Positions 21,222-33,939 are shown, counted from the first letter of the stretch. The stretch: 64,000 bases of DNA from Monocercomonoides exilis (GCA_001643675.2 LSRY02000005.1:1962001-2026000); one strand, 5' to 3'. Numbers and translations: made by a program. The notes: a model not told the origin generated them from the letters alone.

Positions 21222-23141
21222 GGAAGAAGATGAAAGAAAAAACTGAAAACAAAAATTCCTGCGCCCAATATATTTATATTATCTATTTAAAATCAGTTTA
21301 TTTGACACATCTGAAAATGAATAAATCGATTTTCCTAAAATATCATAAAAAAATATCGATTTTTGAATAATAAATGGTTGTTTTATTTATCACTTTTGAA
21401 GAGATAAATTTGTGAATTATTGAAAAAATTAATGACAAATTATTATTTATTGAGTTTTGTTTTATTTGTTGAATAGAAAATGATAACAGATTTATTTTTA
21501 TTTCTATATGAAAGGTGAGTTGAAATCAAATTGCAACAATGACAATCTCTAATGGAAAAGTTCATTTTCGAAAATCATTAAAGACAATTTTCTTTGTGAA
21601 ACTGTTGAAAAGCAAAATCATCTCTTTTTTCATTTTTCCCTTCACATCAATCAATCATAATACATAACCGTTTTTGAAACCTGTGATTTAATTCGGACTG
21701 TTGATTTCTCAAACAGTTGAAGGCAACATGAAATTGTTGAGATAGAATAATCAAAATAAAGAATGAAAAGATATCTGTGGTTCATATCAGCAGAGGAATT
21801 AATATGGAACATTGTCAGCTTTGATGAAAGGTTTCAATGAAATGTTTTTATCAATGAAGTAGTTTGATTGGATGAAATAACTGCCAAAAGCAATCGATTC
21901 ATCAAATCCTGCAATGGTGAGTGTGAAAAATGATGATGGAAGAGTGACAGAAGAAATGGATGCCAACAAGGTACTTGTATCATTTCGGCTCAGATGGTGA
22001 AAAGCAAAAGAAGAATTTCATGAAAACAGAAAAAATGAAAAAGATAAATTAATGAGATATCCAACATTCAAAAGTTGCATTGTTTTCATGGAATGATAAC
22101 GATTACAAAAGAAGGATTTCAGGACTGCTTAACTCAAATTGTTTCTTTTCTTATAATGCGAAAAAGTGAATAAATCATATTGTTTGTTGCTTTCTTCATT
22201 CACTTTGTGTTGAAACTGTTTTTTCATGTGAGTTTCTCCAGGCTGTTCCTCCTTCACACTTCCGGATGCTTAAAAAACAAGTGTTTCTTTCTTTCCATTT
22301 CTAAAGAAACATTCCCTTGTCTATTTCTTTTGTCCTTTGAATATTTTTCATTTCTGAAACAATGGATTTCTCTTCCAGATGAATTTTATTAATTGATTGG
22401 AATTAACGTTCCATCTCAAATGTTTGACTTTTTTCTTTGTTGTTGGGGTGGACCTTCACAAATTGTTTTTGTTCACAACAAAAAAGATATTTCTCATTTC
22501 ATGAAAAAAGAAAACGAAATTGTTTTTATCACCAGCAACAATAATCCTTTGTTATTCATCTCTCGAAAGGCTCTTCTTCTATTCTGTTCATTTTCCAATT
22601 TGTTATTTCGATCTCAATCGAAGTTTGCCTTCCATTGTTTATTTTTTTCCTTTCAACTTCTTTGAGTGAAGAGATAAGAATTGAAAGAAAATTGTGCAAT
22701 CATCAATCTTTATTGACACTAGCTTGAATATGCCTTTCAGAAACAAGCAATTTTTAACTTTTTCAACAATGTTGTTTTCTCATTTTCCTATTCTCTTCAA
22801 ACATATTCACTTCTTTAATCAGAGAGTGCACTCTTCAAAGAAAAACAAATTCTTCATTGATGAATTTTTAATATCCTCTTTTTGAATTATTGTTGATTTG
22901 ATCCGAAATGGAAAAGTATGTTTCTTTTCTAGTCTTTTGAGTCATGCTATTTCAATGTGCTCTCTTTTGCATTATTTATAACAAATCAAATCGTTTGAAA
23001 TGAAATTGACCCTTTTTCATTCTTCCAGACAACCTACAATGTTTTGTTTTCTTATCACTTTATTTGATTGACAAACTGTTTTTGAAAAACACGAATATCA
23101 CTGGATTATATTCAGAATGAAAGGGTGTGAAGGTAATCGAT
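21222..23141. other. Gene-poor AT-rich region upstream of the receptor gene
   Basis: About 1.9 kb containing the promoter of the minus-strand receptor gene at its left edge and the promoter of the plus-strand helical-protein gene at its right edge. In between lies the second copy of a diverged repeat (22.03-22.68 kb). No gene-like signal otherwise. Confidence 0.5.
22030..22680 (+). repeat. Diverged dispersed repeat, copy 2 (partner at 7.38-8.03 kb)
   Basis: Same order of conserved words as copy 1: AAAAGATAAATTAATGAGAT, AAAAGAAGGATTTCAGGACT, CCTTGTCTATTTC, TTTGAATATTTTTC, CAATGGATTTCTCTTCCAGA, CTTCACAAATTGTTTTTGTT, CCTTTCAACTTCTTTGAG. The copies differ by many substitutions and small indels, so the duplication is old. 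Both lie beside gene-poor flanks rather than in genes. Confidence 0.6.
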
Positions 23142-24505
23142 ATGAAGGCAGAGCTGTGGAGAATATTACAAAGGAAAGGTTTTCAAGTTTGCAATGTTTT
23201 CTCTTTTGATCAAATTTTCGATTCCTATTGTTCTTTTGATGTTTTTTGAAGAGCACCTCCATGAGTTGGAGCATTGTTCAGAAATGGAGCAGAAGCAGAA
23301 AATTAAAGAGATGAATGAGATGATGGACAAAATGGACGAAAACGAATCGCATTGTGTTTTGACGAATGAAGAATTCAAAGAAATCGACAAAATGATTGAA
23401 GAAAAGAAATTGTCTTTAGAAAATGCAATTTTGTTATTAAAGCAATTGGGGTATCTTAAAACGTTGAAATGCATGTACAGCTCATTCTTTGAAATGTTTT
23501 CACTAATCGAAAGATTTGAAAGGTTGATAATCGAAAAAGAAAAGAAGAAAGAAGAAAAGAATGAAAAAATATTTGTTGATATCTGTGAAAGCTATCTTTT
23601 GCTTGGAAGGTGGTTTTCATCTGAATTGCTTTCGATTTGCATTCCTTGTCTTTTGAAAGTTGCTTTGAAGAAAGAGGAAAACGAGGAAACACAAAAAGAA
23701 GTGGAAATGGCTCTGCTGGCTTTAAGTTGTATTGAATATTGGAATGTGTGATTTATTCGTTCATTTTATATATTTGCTGATGGTTTTGAATTTTTCTCTC
23801 GTTTTAAAAAAGGAAATAGAACAAGGATTGTTTTTGAATGAAATCAAAATAATTATTCAATATCATCAGGAGCATCACAACCTGACACGACTTGCCTATC
23901 AATCAGCTTGGAGGTTTTTAATGATTTTGTATAGGAATGAGGAAAGTTTGGAAAGATTGATTGTGAATGAGCTGAATTTTGTGAAGGAAGCAACAAGAGA
24001 ATTAGAGGTGCTTAAAAGTTGTGTGAATTGGAAAGGAAATAACAATGAAATCGAAGCAATGAAAAAATCATCTATTATAAAGAGATGGATGATTTTAATA
24101 CATCTATTCTGTAACTATATTGATATTTCAAAAGCAGATGGATTGGAAGATTTAGTTGGATGCATTGTTGATCTGTGCCGAATATCAATTGAAAATTACA
24201 AAAGCTTGCACATCCACTGCAGCAGCAAGTTTTTCTCCTTAATTTGTCAAAAAGAATTGAGCGTGGACATTTTGATGGAGAAAGGAGTTGTTGATTACGT
24301 GCTGGAGGAAACTCTTCATCCGACGATAAATCTTGATTTAATTGAAAACTGTGTACCTTTCCTTTCATTGCTTCCAAGAAGGATAAACGAGGAATATGCC
24401 GAGAAGCATGACGAGCACAAACGAGAGTTGCTTCAAAGAAAGCTATCTGATAAATTAGAAGAAGAAGGTTTTTCCGATATTATGGCAATATACATTTATT
24501 TTTGA
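23142..24505 (+). CDS. All-helical protein of an apparent lineage-specific family (407 aa), function unknown
   Basis: Seen: exons 23142-23178, 23252-23745 and 23813-24505. Introns of 73 nt (GTTTTC...GAAG) and 67 nt (GTGTGA...AAAG) join in phase, and the last exon ends in TGA. The protein starts MKAELWRILQRKEHLHELEH, is Leu/Glu/Lys-rich, and is predicted by eye to be helical throughout, with motifs such as LSLENAILLLKQLGY, SIERFERLI-type positions, LLSICIPCLLKVALKKEE and YHQEHHNLTRLAYQSAWRFL. This suggests HEAT/ARM-like packing. From memory I associate this pattern with a large family of hypothetical proteins in Monocercomonoides; this was not verified. A frame starting at 23194 is also open, but it would translate the proposed first intron and give a hydrophobic leader that the rest of the protein does not suggest. 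The C-terminus (DIMAIYIYF) stops abruptly and may be truncated. Confidence 0.65.
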
Positions 24506-25229
24506 GCTTTCAACTTTTCCAATGTTTTTTGAACATTCACGACACGATAAAACAGAACTCAATCACCTAATAGAAAAATGATATTATTCTAATGTGTTGA
24601 AGTTGTTTGATGTTATTCTGCTATTTTTTTCTATTTTGAAATAAACAGATAATTCTTTTTCATTTGATTAGAAAAATGATTTTTGCTTTTTATTGAAATG
24701 TTGCATTCAAAGATGGTGAATGTTCCAAAGATTATTTCTCTGTAAGTAATAAAACAATTAACCGTTGATGAAAACATTTATCCATCATTAAAAAAGGATG
24801 AAATAATTCCATTTTTCTCAAAGTTGGGACAAAGTGCTTTGTTTCTGAATTTTGTTTCACACTTCATTTTTGAATCTTTCGAACAGTTTGAAAATTTTTT
24901 CACATATTTATGTGAAATAATGTGAGAGTTATTTTGATATAACGGAAGAAAAAGTTCGGAACAAATTGTTATTTTTTTCAAAAAAGAAAATATTTTGCCC
25001 CGTATGCAACTCATTGAAAGAGAAGAATATCAATATAAGCAAAAGAAATCTTTCTGTTGTTGAGTTGATTTCATAATATTTATCAATAAAATCAATATAA
25101 ACTTGAGTGGAACGTTGAAAAAACAAACAAGTAAAATTACGAATAATGCAATGATGCAATGAAAAATATACAAAATAGTTAAAGCTTTTTGGAAGGAATA
25201 AGTGCCATTTATCGCAATCAAATTCAAAG

Positions 25230-25311
25230 GAAAGAAGGAAAGAAGGAAGAAAAGAAGGAAAGAAAGAAGGAAGGAAGGAAGAAAAGAAAGAAGGAAATAA
25301 GGAAAGAGCAA
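25230..25311. repeat. Purine-rich simple repeat (AAGG/GAAAG variants)
   Basis: About 80 bases of pure A/G made of AAGGAAAG and GAAGGAAG variants. It encodes only Lys/Arg/Glu in any frame and is best read as a microsatellite. Confidence 0.8.
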
Positions 25312-25430
25312 GTGAATGATATGAAAAGAGAAATAGATCCTAATACAGAAGGTTCATACCCCAAAAAGGTCTATGAAAAACTGTAAAATTTTTGTTCAAA
25401 AAGACAAACAATACAATAACCATGCCAAAA

Positions 25431-25470
25431 AATGTCAAAAAATGTCAAAAAATGTCAAAAAATGTCAAAA
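25431..25470. repeat. 10-bp tandem repeat, four perfect units
   Basis: The unit AATGTCAAAA is repeated four times head to tail, with a near-copy (CATGCCAAAA) just before and a broken copy after. Too short and regular to be anything but a minisatellite-like tract. Confidence 0.85.
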
Positions 25471-25904
25471 AAGATAAATTTGAGATACGAGAAATTTCAG
25501 GGCATGCTCCTTCAGCATTAGGATATATCCTATTTTCAAGGGTGAGGATTAGAATGATAAATAGCAATTACTCTTCCAAATAGCAAAAATATCAAATAGA
25601 AAAATTGCACTGAATTATGGAAAAGACAAGCAAAAATTCAAAAGAAAACGTATTCAATAAAAAAAAAATTTTGATGTTAATGAAATCTTGGAGGGTTCAA
25701 ATTAAAAATGAAAAATAAAGAAAATTTCAAATGTAAAGAAATTTCTTTTCTTTCAATTTTCTTTCGGTTATCATATTTTGTGTTTTTAATTATCGACTCT
25801 TTTCCATAATTCCTGAATTTTTCTATCTGATATTAAAACTTCTTCAAAAAAGCATGTCATCCACAACAAAACCATGCTTTTTCTCGTTTCTTTTTGGAAG
25901 AAGC

Positions 25905-28900
25905 CTAATATTGATAAGGACGATGCGGATTTAAAGAATCCCTGTTTTCCAAAATTTCTTGCCCAAAAATAGAAAGCTTATGCGCCTCCTGAAGCGGAAG
26001 AGGAAGCGAAATAGCTCCAAAGAAATTGCAGTAATTGTAGCACAGACTGTTCGTAAAGCAAATCAGCTCTTCTTGTGAAAGGCCTGTCTCATCAACAACC
26101 ACCACATAGCGTGTTGGCAGCGCTGTCGTCTTATCATTAACTTTCTGAGGGATTAGAAACCAGTCGTAGTAGAAGTTTGATGTAACCACACTGTCAACCA
26201 CCGTGCCTGGAGGAGGATTCTGACCATCAGCGGTGAAGAAGCGTTGGTGGATTCTCTTGTCTACCACAGCCACAGCATGGCGGGGACGATATTTAACCTC
26301 TCCTTCGTCAAATTCACTAAATGCGCGCAACATCTGTTCATATTCTATTCCCACCACATCTCTCAACTGTGCATCACCAACTCCATCTCGATACTCAATT
26401 ATGTATGAAGGAAGATTTTGGTTTATTCGTCTGTACTCATTAAGCGCACTCTTCAAAAACTTAAACCACAGATTATCTCCAACAATCTCTTTCTTCTGCT
26501 TGCAAGGGGCTGTTCTCTTGTAAGTCCTAGTCATGTCCCGACTCATAGAGGCTATCATTGCAATCGTTCCGTCAAGTCTGCCTTTTGAGCGAGACACATC
26601 AATAGACAGCACCATCACATTCCCATCGCCTGGGAGAATGCGCATCGTATTCACTGGCCGCGCTAGTGCTGGAGTTTGCGTCTGTTTTCCTCCTTTTTTC
26701 GATTTTGACGCTGGCTGACGTTTAGCATTTGATGTATCCGAAGCTGATGCGGAAGCTGAAGCTGACGCTGAAGCTGACGCTGAAGCTGAAGCTGAAGAAG
26801 ATGGAGTAGATGAGGAAGAAGCGGTTTCAGATGGCACTTCCACTGTTGGGGGTAGAGGCCTTGCCCAATTAGGTGGATCAATTGCCCAGCAAGTGCCTCC
26901 AATCTTGTGTGTAATCTGCATCCAAAGGCCGGTCAAAACTGACAAGTTTGCTTCTCTCACATTCATAGACACGATGCACTGAGAAGGAATGGGCTTTCGG
27001 GTCTCTGTCAAAATCTTCATTTGTTTGTAGCGATTTTGGTCTTTATTTGGCAAAATGACCAGGGCAAGTTGATGTTCTCTAAATTTTGCTGTTAATTTTT
27101 GATCAGCTTCTGCAGCAAATTGATTTGGATAATCCCTTTCGATTTCCAGAATATCAGGCTGAGCAATATGCACCCCTTTTGCCACGCGTCTAAGTTGACT
27201 GAGAAAGAATGGAATGTTTCTTGTATCTCGTCTCGAGCAGATTATCACCCATTTCTCGAGGTTGACAGGTCTCAGCAAAGTGTTTGTTTTTGTTGCGTCG
27301 CGCCACACTCCTAACAGATATAGTGAAGAATGAAAGAATTGTTGTGTAAAAAAAAATAGAAAAAGGAAAGGAAAAATAATTATTATTGCATTAAAAATGA
27401 TTCATAAAATTCAAATAAAATAAATCAAAAACAGAAAAAATAGAAAAAGATAAAAAATTTTTTAATTTTTTCTCTTTATAAATGCAATAGCATTTCATAC
27501 CATTAGAAATTGGAAATGTTCTTCCACCACCCCATCTGAGATAGACGAGTGGGCATATCCATCCCTGAATTCTCTCCATCTCTTTTAATATCGCTTCTAT
27601 TCTTGCATCTTTTAACTCTTTTGATTCCAAAAATTGTTGCGCAATGCTGTCGATTAATTTCATTCTCTTTTCTGGTGGATGGGTGTACATTTCCTTGACT
27701 TTCTTCATCAAACGAAAATTGCTCAAACACTCTTCAGGTCTAATTTTAATGCACATTTTTGCAAAAAGAGCACAATATCAGTTATGTATTACATACAAAT
27801 ATGTATAAAATCAAACAAAAAGGAATAAAAATATAACATTCAAATGGGAAAGAATCAATGTTTGTTAAATGGCAAACATTCCTGTTGCAAATGCAAGCTC
27901 CATTGGAATTGCTGCAAGTTTTGATGAGCCCGATCCACTGGTTGATCGGCAGAGTAAAAGTGGCTGACTTACGCGTAGATGGATTTTATGGTGCGTGATA
28001 AAATAATTGTAAACTGTTTCTTCCACTTTTTCTCCTTCGTCATTCTTGTGTGTAAACTTGTATGTTTGCGGTGTTTGATCTTCCAAAACTTTAACGATTC
28101 TAAATGTTTGATATTTGCTTGAATATCTGTTCAAATCATTTGGAAAATAGAAATGTCAATTGAGATCGACAAATAAAGAGGAAAGCAATGTATCAAATGA
28201 ATCAACATGTTTAATGAATTGAAAATAAATTACCTTGTAATAATAGACTGCCCTTTCAGTTTCTCAGCACAACTTTTGCCTGATCTAATCCATTCATCAA
28301 AAATAGTATCTGTTCTCAGTATTCCGTGTGCTTGATCAACCAACATTTTCACTCCCGTTACAGATGGATAAATTGTCAACCGAGTCCCAAACCACATTTC
28401 CAGATTCGTATCAGGAATGTTTATTATTTGTTTTGGATCGAGCATTTCTCTTCCAATCTGTATATAACCAGCAGCCGATTGGATTTCTTTGACAAGCACA
28501 TTCAGCCATTGAAAAGGATAATCTGCACTTCCAGGTAAATATGCATTAACCAATTCAAAGTGAATGTGATAGCTCTTTTCCTCATCATTGTACTTCCTTG
28601 TCAGATCAAAATCTTTCGTATTTATTTCGCTATTGTATGAGTATAATGATGTGTTGTCAAATGCTTGAAAATAGTTAGAAATTAATTTTAAATGATAACA
28701 AAGCTAAATGTGCCAACCGCAAAAAATCGGAGTAATATATTCTCTCTTCAATTGGTCTACTAATCCCTCTCGCAATCTCCGATCGCGAAAACTGTCCAAT
28801 GCTGGAGTAAATTCCACCGAATATTGATACATTTTGATGTTTATTTTCATAGGATAAGAATTAGCCAAAAGAGATACATGAACAATCCCACTCAGAACTG

Positions 28901-28970
28901 CTTCTCTTTGAGGTCTTCTTGCAAAACAAATATCTATTTGTATTGATTTATCTTCAATTTGATTTGTCAT
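25905..28970 (-). CDS. piwi: PIWI/Argonaute protein with intact catalytic tetrad (858 aa, 5 exons)
   Basis: Seen: exons 28970-28718, 28663-28234, 28126-27878, 27739-27501 and 27310-25905; all introns GT-AG, phases consistent, stop TAA. Domains in order: N and L1 (1-227), PAZ (about 228-300, with RYSSKYQTFRI and YFITHHKIHLRVSQPLLL), IPEECLSNFRLMKK after PAZ as in PIWI proteins, MID (about 395-545), an Ala/Ser repeat linker (about 555-605), and PIWI (about 615-858). Catalytic residues: D628 in SIDVSRSKG, E665 in KKEIVGDNLW, D699 in YRDGVGDAQL, H834 in QEAHKLSIF. FYYDWFLIPQ and LCYNYCNFFGAISLPLP are PIWI-clade signatures rather than Ago-clade. Known: such proteins use small RNAs to silence transcripts, chiefly transposons. 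Slicer activity is inferred from the tetrad. No Dicer or RdRP is in this window. Confidence 0.9.
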
Positions 28971-30519
28971 TTTAATTACAATTATGCGAGCCCATAAGAA
29001 AAAACATTCACTCTCAATTGAAAATTATATATGTAATGGGTAGCTATTTAAAATGATGATGAATTTTTCTGATTTATTAATTTTGTTTTACACAATGCTA
29101 TCAAACATTTTTTACCAAATGAATTTATTTATTCTAGATTAATCATTGCATGAGAATCCAAGACTTTCAATGTTAAGATAGCATTAAAAGTTTGTAACAA
29201 ATCTTTGTTTTTTTCATATATTCAAAAATTCATTTCAAAGAAAATGACAATTTTGAATTTTTAAATTTTGAGCCACATAGCACTTTTGAATTTTTTTCTT
29301 TTTTCAATATTTTTGGTATTTGATTTCATTGGGTGAGCTTCAAAAATTGTTTGTTCGATCTTAAAAAGGCTTCACTTGTCAAAAATTATTTGGAAAGTTC
29401 ATTTTGTTTAATTTTCAAACAAAATAAAAATTTCATCTTTCGAATAAATTTCGGTTCTCACTCACGAAACAACACAAAAATGGAAATAATAACATTATCA
29501 AGAATTTGTTTCCATCACAAAAAAATTTGGTGAGTGGAAACAGAAAATTTATCGAAATATGAAATCTTTGTTCAATTTGAAAATAAAACAAAAGGAACTT
29601 TTCAAAAAAATTGAGACATGTTTTTGAGCAATCATGAATAAACGCTCCTTGATTCTGAATAAAAGTTAAATTTATCAATTAACTTTTGAATGGTTTTCTT
29701 TCTCAAAAGCTACTATTCCCTTCGTGAAATTATAAAAAGTTTTTTTTCGATTTCTATTTGAATTTTTGAAGACATTTTTTGGGTATTTTGTTGTTATTCA
29801 AAAGTCGCATAAATAAAAATTGTAAATTATTTCTTAATTGCAGCATGAATATGAAGTTCGAATAAATGTCAAACAATGGTTGAAATTTGAATAATGAACC
29901 ATTCAATAATTTATTGTATTGGTTAATTATCTCAAAAATGTTTAATTTTATAAAAAACTCAATATTGCATCATTTGCTATATATTCACGTATTTTTCAAA
30001 CAAATAGGGATTTCAAATAGAAGTCTTTTTGCATCTTTCGCTGATTATTTTCGAAATCATAACTTTTTTTGGATAATGATTTTTCAAATATTGCTTGTCA
30101 CCGGGAAGAGTGTTTGTGTCAAAATGTCAAATTCATAACTACTGCTTTTATAACAAATATTTAAGCTGAAATGAAAATGAAGATATCTTTCATAAGGCTT
30201 AACACTTTTCAGATTTCTTTTGTTGGTCTGGCAGATTTTTTTGTTAACTTCATTATGTTTTATTTTCAAATAAAACAAAAATATTTCGTATTTTCATCAT
30301 ATTTCTGTTCACCCTTATTTCGGTTTTATGAAATGGATTTATAATCGTTGTAAAAAGTCTGTTTTAACTTTTGCGAAGTTTGATTAGTTGGAACAGAAAA
30401 TTGACAAAAATTAGAAATTTTTGTAATATTTGAAAATATAACAAAAAAGTTTATTGAAAAAAATTTGGCCATATTCAAGGGAAATAATTGAACCAAATTT
30501 TTTGAATGGAAAAATATGA

Positions 30520-30784
30520 TATGGGTGATGATTTTTGAAATCATATTTTTTCATACAAAAATTTGTATTCGAAAAATCTTTCTGGAATATCAACATAAGA
30601 ACTTTGAAAAGTGAAAATGTTTATTAAAGACATTTTTATCTTCAATTCGGTTTAAACCTATGCTTTTGAAAACAGTTGTCATACTTTTTCTCTTTTTATA
30701 TCATAAACTTCTTCTCAAAACAAACAACATTTTTAAAAACAACAACCAGAAAAAAGTTATAGCTACAAAAATAATCGCCTATAT
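30520..30784. mobile_element. MITE, copy C (265 bp)
   Basis: The left end TATGGGTGATGATTTTTGAA and the right end, whose complement reads TATAGGCGATTATTTTTG, match the inverted termini of the MITEs at 10113 and 10705. The length is nearly identical (265 against 262 bp). The interior has diverged. Confidence 0.6.
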
Positions 30785-32168
30785 TATATTCAGATGCAAA
30801 ACCTGCACTTGTGCAGACACCCACATGCTGAAAATATAACCACGCATACGAAAGCAGAGAATGTTGAGACATATTGTCATTAATTATTATTATTCTTTTC
30901 TGAACCAAAATTTTATTATCTTGGTATTTTTTCATCACCAAAGGATAAAAAACATAGCTTCGACAGTGCAGAACATTATTAACTTTGATTTTTTTATAAT
31001 TAATTTTGTCAACGAACGCAAAATGATTTTTTTTAAAAGTTCTTATTCCTTTCGAAAAGTTGCGAATTTATAACATCAATGAAAAAAAATGAACTATATT
31101 TGACAATTTTTGGTTATGAAATCGTTAAACACCATCACTTTGCTAATAAGAATAGCAAGACCTAATTGATAAAAGAATATGAGCATAGCGAAGAAATATG
31201 ATAAATATATTACGAATAATTATCAAATAAGGTACAATTTTCCCCCATCAGGTATTAGATATCTCCGACCTCGCAATTATAATTACCCAAATTAGAAATA
31301 ATCATTGTATTTCAACGAAAAAGAATCATATTTCCTAGAAACCGCATACTACAAACAAATTTAAATTATCAATTGCCAACCCGAGATTAGATTTATTTTT
31401 GGTTTTGGGAAATTCTTGATTTAAAATCAAAAATGGACAATTGAAAAAATATTTTTTTTATTCATTATTCAATCAAAACCACTTTGTGCCAAATCTGGTT
31501 TTGAAAAACTTATTGCTACGATGTCTGATGATGATAGAATTCAATGAAGAACATATGACGAAAAGGGAGAAGATCACATTCGAATTAAAGAAAAATGCGA
31601 TCATCACAGATGCAGATTGCGTGCAATATGATTATTTCCGGTTATAACTGTATTCTCGAAGACAAAAACCCAGTGAAAAATTATTAGAAGATAAAAAAGA
31701 TTTGGGGGAAAGAAGGATCAAATTTTCCACTTTGCTTCTGTTGAATGAATTTAAATGAAACATCAGCTTTGAAAAAGGATGAAACCAATAAAAACTCAAA
31801 TGAAGAACAAACACCATTTTTGACAAAAATTTTTTTTCTCGGATTGCATTTTAAATATATTCCAGTTAGAAAAATTTTTCATGATTTTGTTGTTCTGAAT
31901 TGGAGAAGTGTGAAAAGATGTGCAAAAGTGGATTTCAATTGTATTAATCAAATATTTGTGGTGACAGAATGATTGCAGAGGTTTATGAGTATGTGTGCCG
32001 ATAAAGATAATAAAATTTTGAGAAAAGAAAATGATATTTAATTGCCCTGTGTAACATGAGGAAAAATTTTTTCTGCGATCATCACCAGTTTTCCACTTCT
32101 CATTTCACCTCCGTAACATGACAAGTCATAGAATCACTTATCTGTAATTTTAAAAAATAAAAATAAAA

Positions 32169-32170
<2 letters not shown>

Positions 32171-32219
<49 letters not shown>
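32171..32219. repeat. Poly-A tract (49 A) with A-rich flanks
   Basis: An uninterrupted run of 49 A, preceded by AAAAT units and followed by A-runs broken by single G. It could be a plain microsatellite or the tail of an inserted reverse-transcribed RNA; no clear source sequence was recognised upstream. Confidence 0.8.
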
Positions 32220-32221
<2 letters not shown>

Positions 32222-32595
32222 AAAAAAAAGAAAAAAAGCAAAAGTGTCGGGCACTGACTGACGTGAGTCAATCTTTTTCAACGTGAATCAGATGTTTAGT
32301 GAATTATATCAACAATATTTATATTTGAAATTCAATTTATTATTCCTTTAATAACTATACTGATATCGAAATTAAACGAATTATATTTTTCAAATCCTTT
32401 CAAAATGTTTTACTCAGAATTGTTATGAAAGGAACATACAGAGAAAAACCTTATATTGGATTTCTTATATCTTTCAAAAAGAACAACTTTCAATAAAGAA
32501 AATTTAACTGAGAAGATGGTGAAAAAATTTTTTGAATTGTTAATAAATAGATCTTATGCATTATTAAATATATTGATTGTTTATTGTTTTAAAAA

Positions 32596-33939
32596 ATGGT
32601 GCTTTTTTTAGTAAAGAAAAATGACGTCGAATTTTTGATAGAGACCACACTTGATAAATCGACCGACGAATTGATCTTGCTTGCTTCCAACATTCATAAT
32701 CAAATACTAAAACTTCAAAGGATGATATTTTTATTACCAGATTTAATTCATTTCGGCCCATTCAGAGCGGAAGAGCACAGGGTTCATTTGATAATTGCAT
32801 TTTTATACATTTTATTTTGGAGGAACATCCTTTCAATTCTCTCGTTTATTTATGAATATGATTCTTATGATATTAAAGGGATTAACGGAATCTTGTCCCT
32901 CTGAAGTCATAGAAGAAGAGAAAAAGTTGTGCAGCCCGAGCGATCCGAATTACATTTATCATCCAGATCCAAACGGCTATCGAAATGGGCAAAGTATTTT
33001 TTATTTTTTGAGTTTTGATAAACTTATAAATTATTGAATTTTAGCATGCACTCCTGCAGGACAAGAAGTTCTTGAAAAATCCTTGCATGAAATACAGACA
33101 TTGCTAAATAAGGTTTGAAAAATTTTGCTTTTCGTTCAAAATTCAAAATTTGAAATGTGATTGAAGGAAACTTTACCAAAAACACCAATAACTTTTGAAA
33201 GATTAAAAGAAGCAGAACATGTGATAAAAGGATCTGTTATGATTGCGTATCCACGTGGGCTACCAAGTTATGATCCTCTTAAAGCTATGATCGATTGTAC
33301 TGAAGATGAGACAGAAAGTCAAGTATTGCATTTTGCCATTCCCGTAATTAATCTGAGATTCACTTTATTTGGCAAATAAAACTTTTTTCCTTTTTTTCAA
33401 TTTAATTATTTTATCTCAACTAACGTTAAAAATTTATTATTATTATTAGAATGGAAAAGAGGTTGTAGATCCATCAACAGCTATGCTGTGGTTTGCTACA
33501 AGACGACTTGAAAGAGGGCAGACACTAAAGACTGCATTTTCATCAGCATGTGCAAACGAGCGAAGCAAAATAACCGTAAAGCTCACGAAGGTTATTAATT
33601 AATTACACACGATTTTTGATGTACTACTTTTCAAATTCAAATTCAATTTCTTTCTTTCTTTCTTTCTTTTTTTTTTTTTGAACGCAATTCTAAACCACAC
33701 TTTTCGCATAATTAAACTTTTATTTCGTTTAATTCCAGCCAACACCACATCCCCCTGTTCGAGAGCCAGCTATAAGCGAGAAAGAGCAGAAAGAGTTGAT
33801 GGCGTTTTATTTCAAAAAGCAGAGAGAGGAAGAGGAGATGGCAAAAGACACCGATGATTCATATCTGGCCAGCTCGTGGGCTGATCCCAAAGGACTGAAG
33901 AAGTCACTCACCGGACAAGCGCCTGTGGCATGGAAGTGA
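32596..33939 (+). CDS. CFAP298: CFAP298 (C21orf59/Kurly) homologue, 288 aa, 6 exons
   Basis: Seen: exons 32596-32781, 32879-32993, 33045-33112, 33167-33322, 33450-33590 and 33739-33939; every GT-AG junction keeps the frame, stop TGA. The length (288 aa) matches the animal protein (about 290). Diagnostic stretches: N-terminal MVLFLVKKND, GLTES after the second exon starts, PNGYRNGQ (GRRNGQ in animals), GSVMIAYPRGLPSYDPL (GAVMIVYPMGLPPYDP), AMLWFATRRLERGQ (QLWWAAKELRR), REPAISEKEQKELMAFYFKK and SYLASSWADPKGLKK near the end. Known: CFAP298 is a cytoplasmic factor needed for preassembly of outer dynein arms, so the organism builds motile flagella. The dense intron layout (five introns of about 50-150 nt) shows how intron-rich short genes are here. 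Confidence 0.93.

Larger units (their letters stand above)
24506..25904. other. AT-rich intergenic region with simple repeats
   Basis: 1.4 kb between the helical-protein gene and the stop codon of the PIWI gene. It contains a purine-rich GAAGG/AAAGG tract and a 10-bp tandem repeat, both annotated separately. No gene was seen. Confidence 0.5.
28971..32595. other. Gene-poor AT-rich region with MITE copies and a poly-A tract
   Basis: 3.6 kb without a supported gene. It contains a MITE copy at 30520-30784, a more degraded candidate around 30036-30317 (CTGATTATTTTCGAAATCAT at its left end, TTCACCCTTA at its right) and a 49-base poly-A run at 32171. Short frames at 31.4-31.97 kb are not convincing. 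Confidence 0.5.

Noticed and set aside
25431-25470. Short-repeat CRISPR-like array
   Set aside because: Units are 10 bp, directly abutting and without spacers, in a eukaryotic context: a simple tandem repeat.
31441-31972. Two small plus-strand frames upstream of CFAP298
   Set aside because: No splice relationship, no family resemblance, and composition typical of the surrounding AT-rich spacer.
28971-32595. tRNA genes or other known RNA genes in the gene-poor regions
   Set aside because: No T-loop-like GGTTCGAATCC block with a matching acceptor stem was found by eye in any gap.
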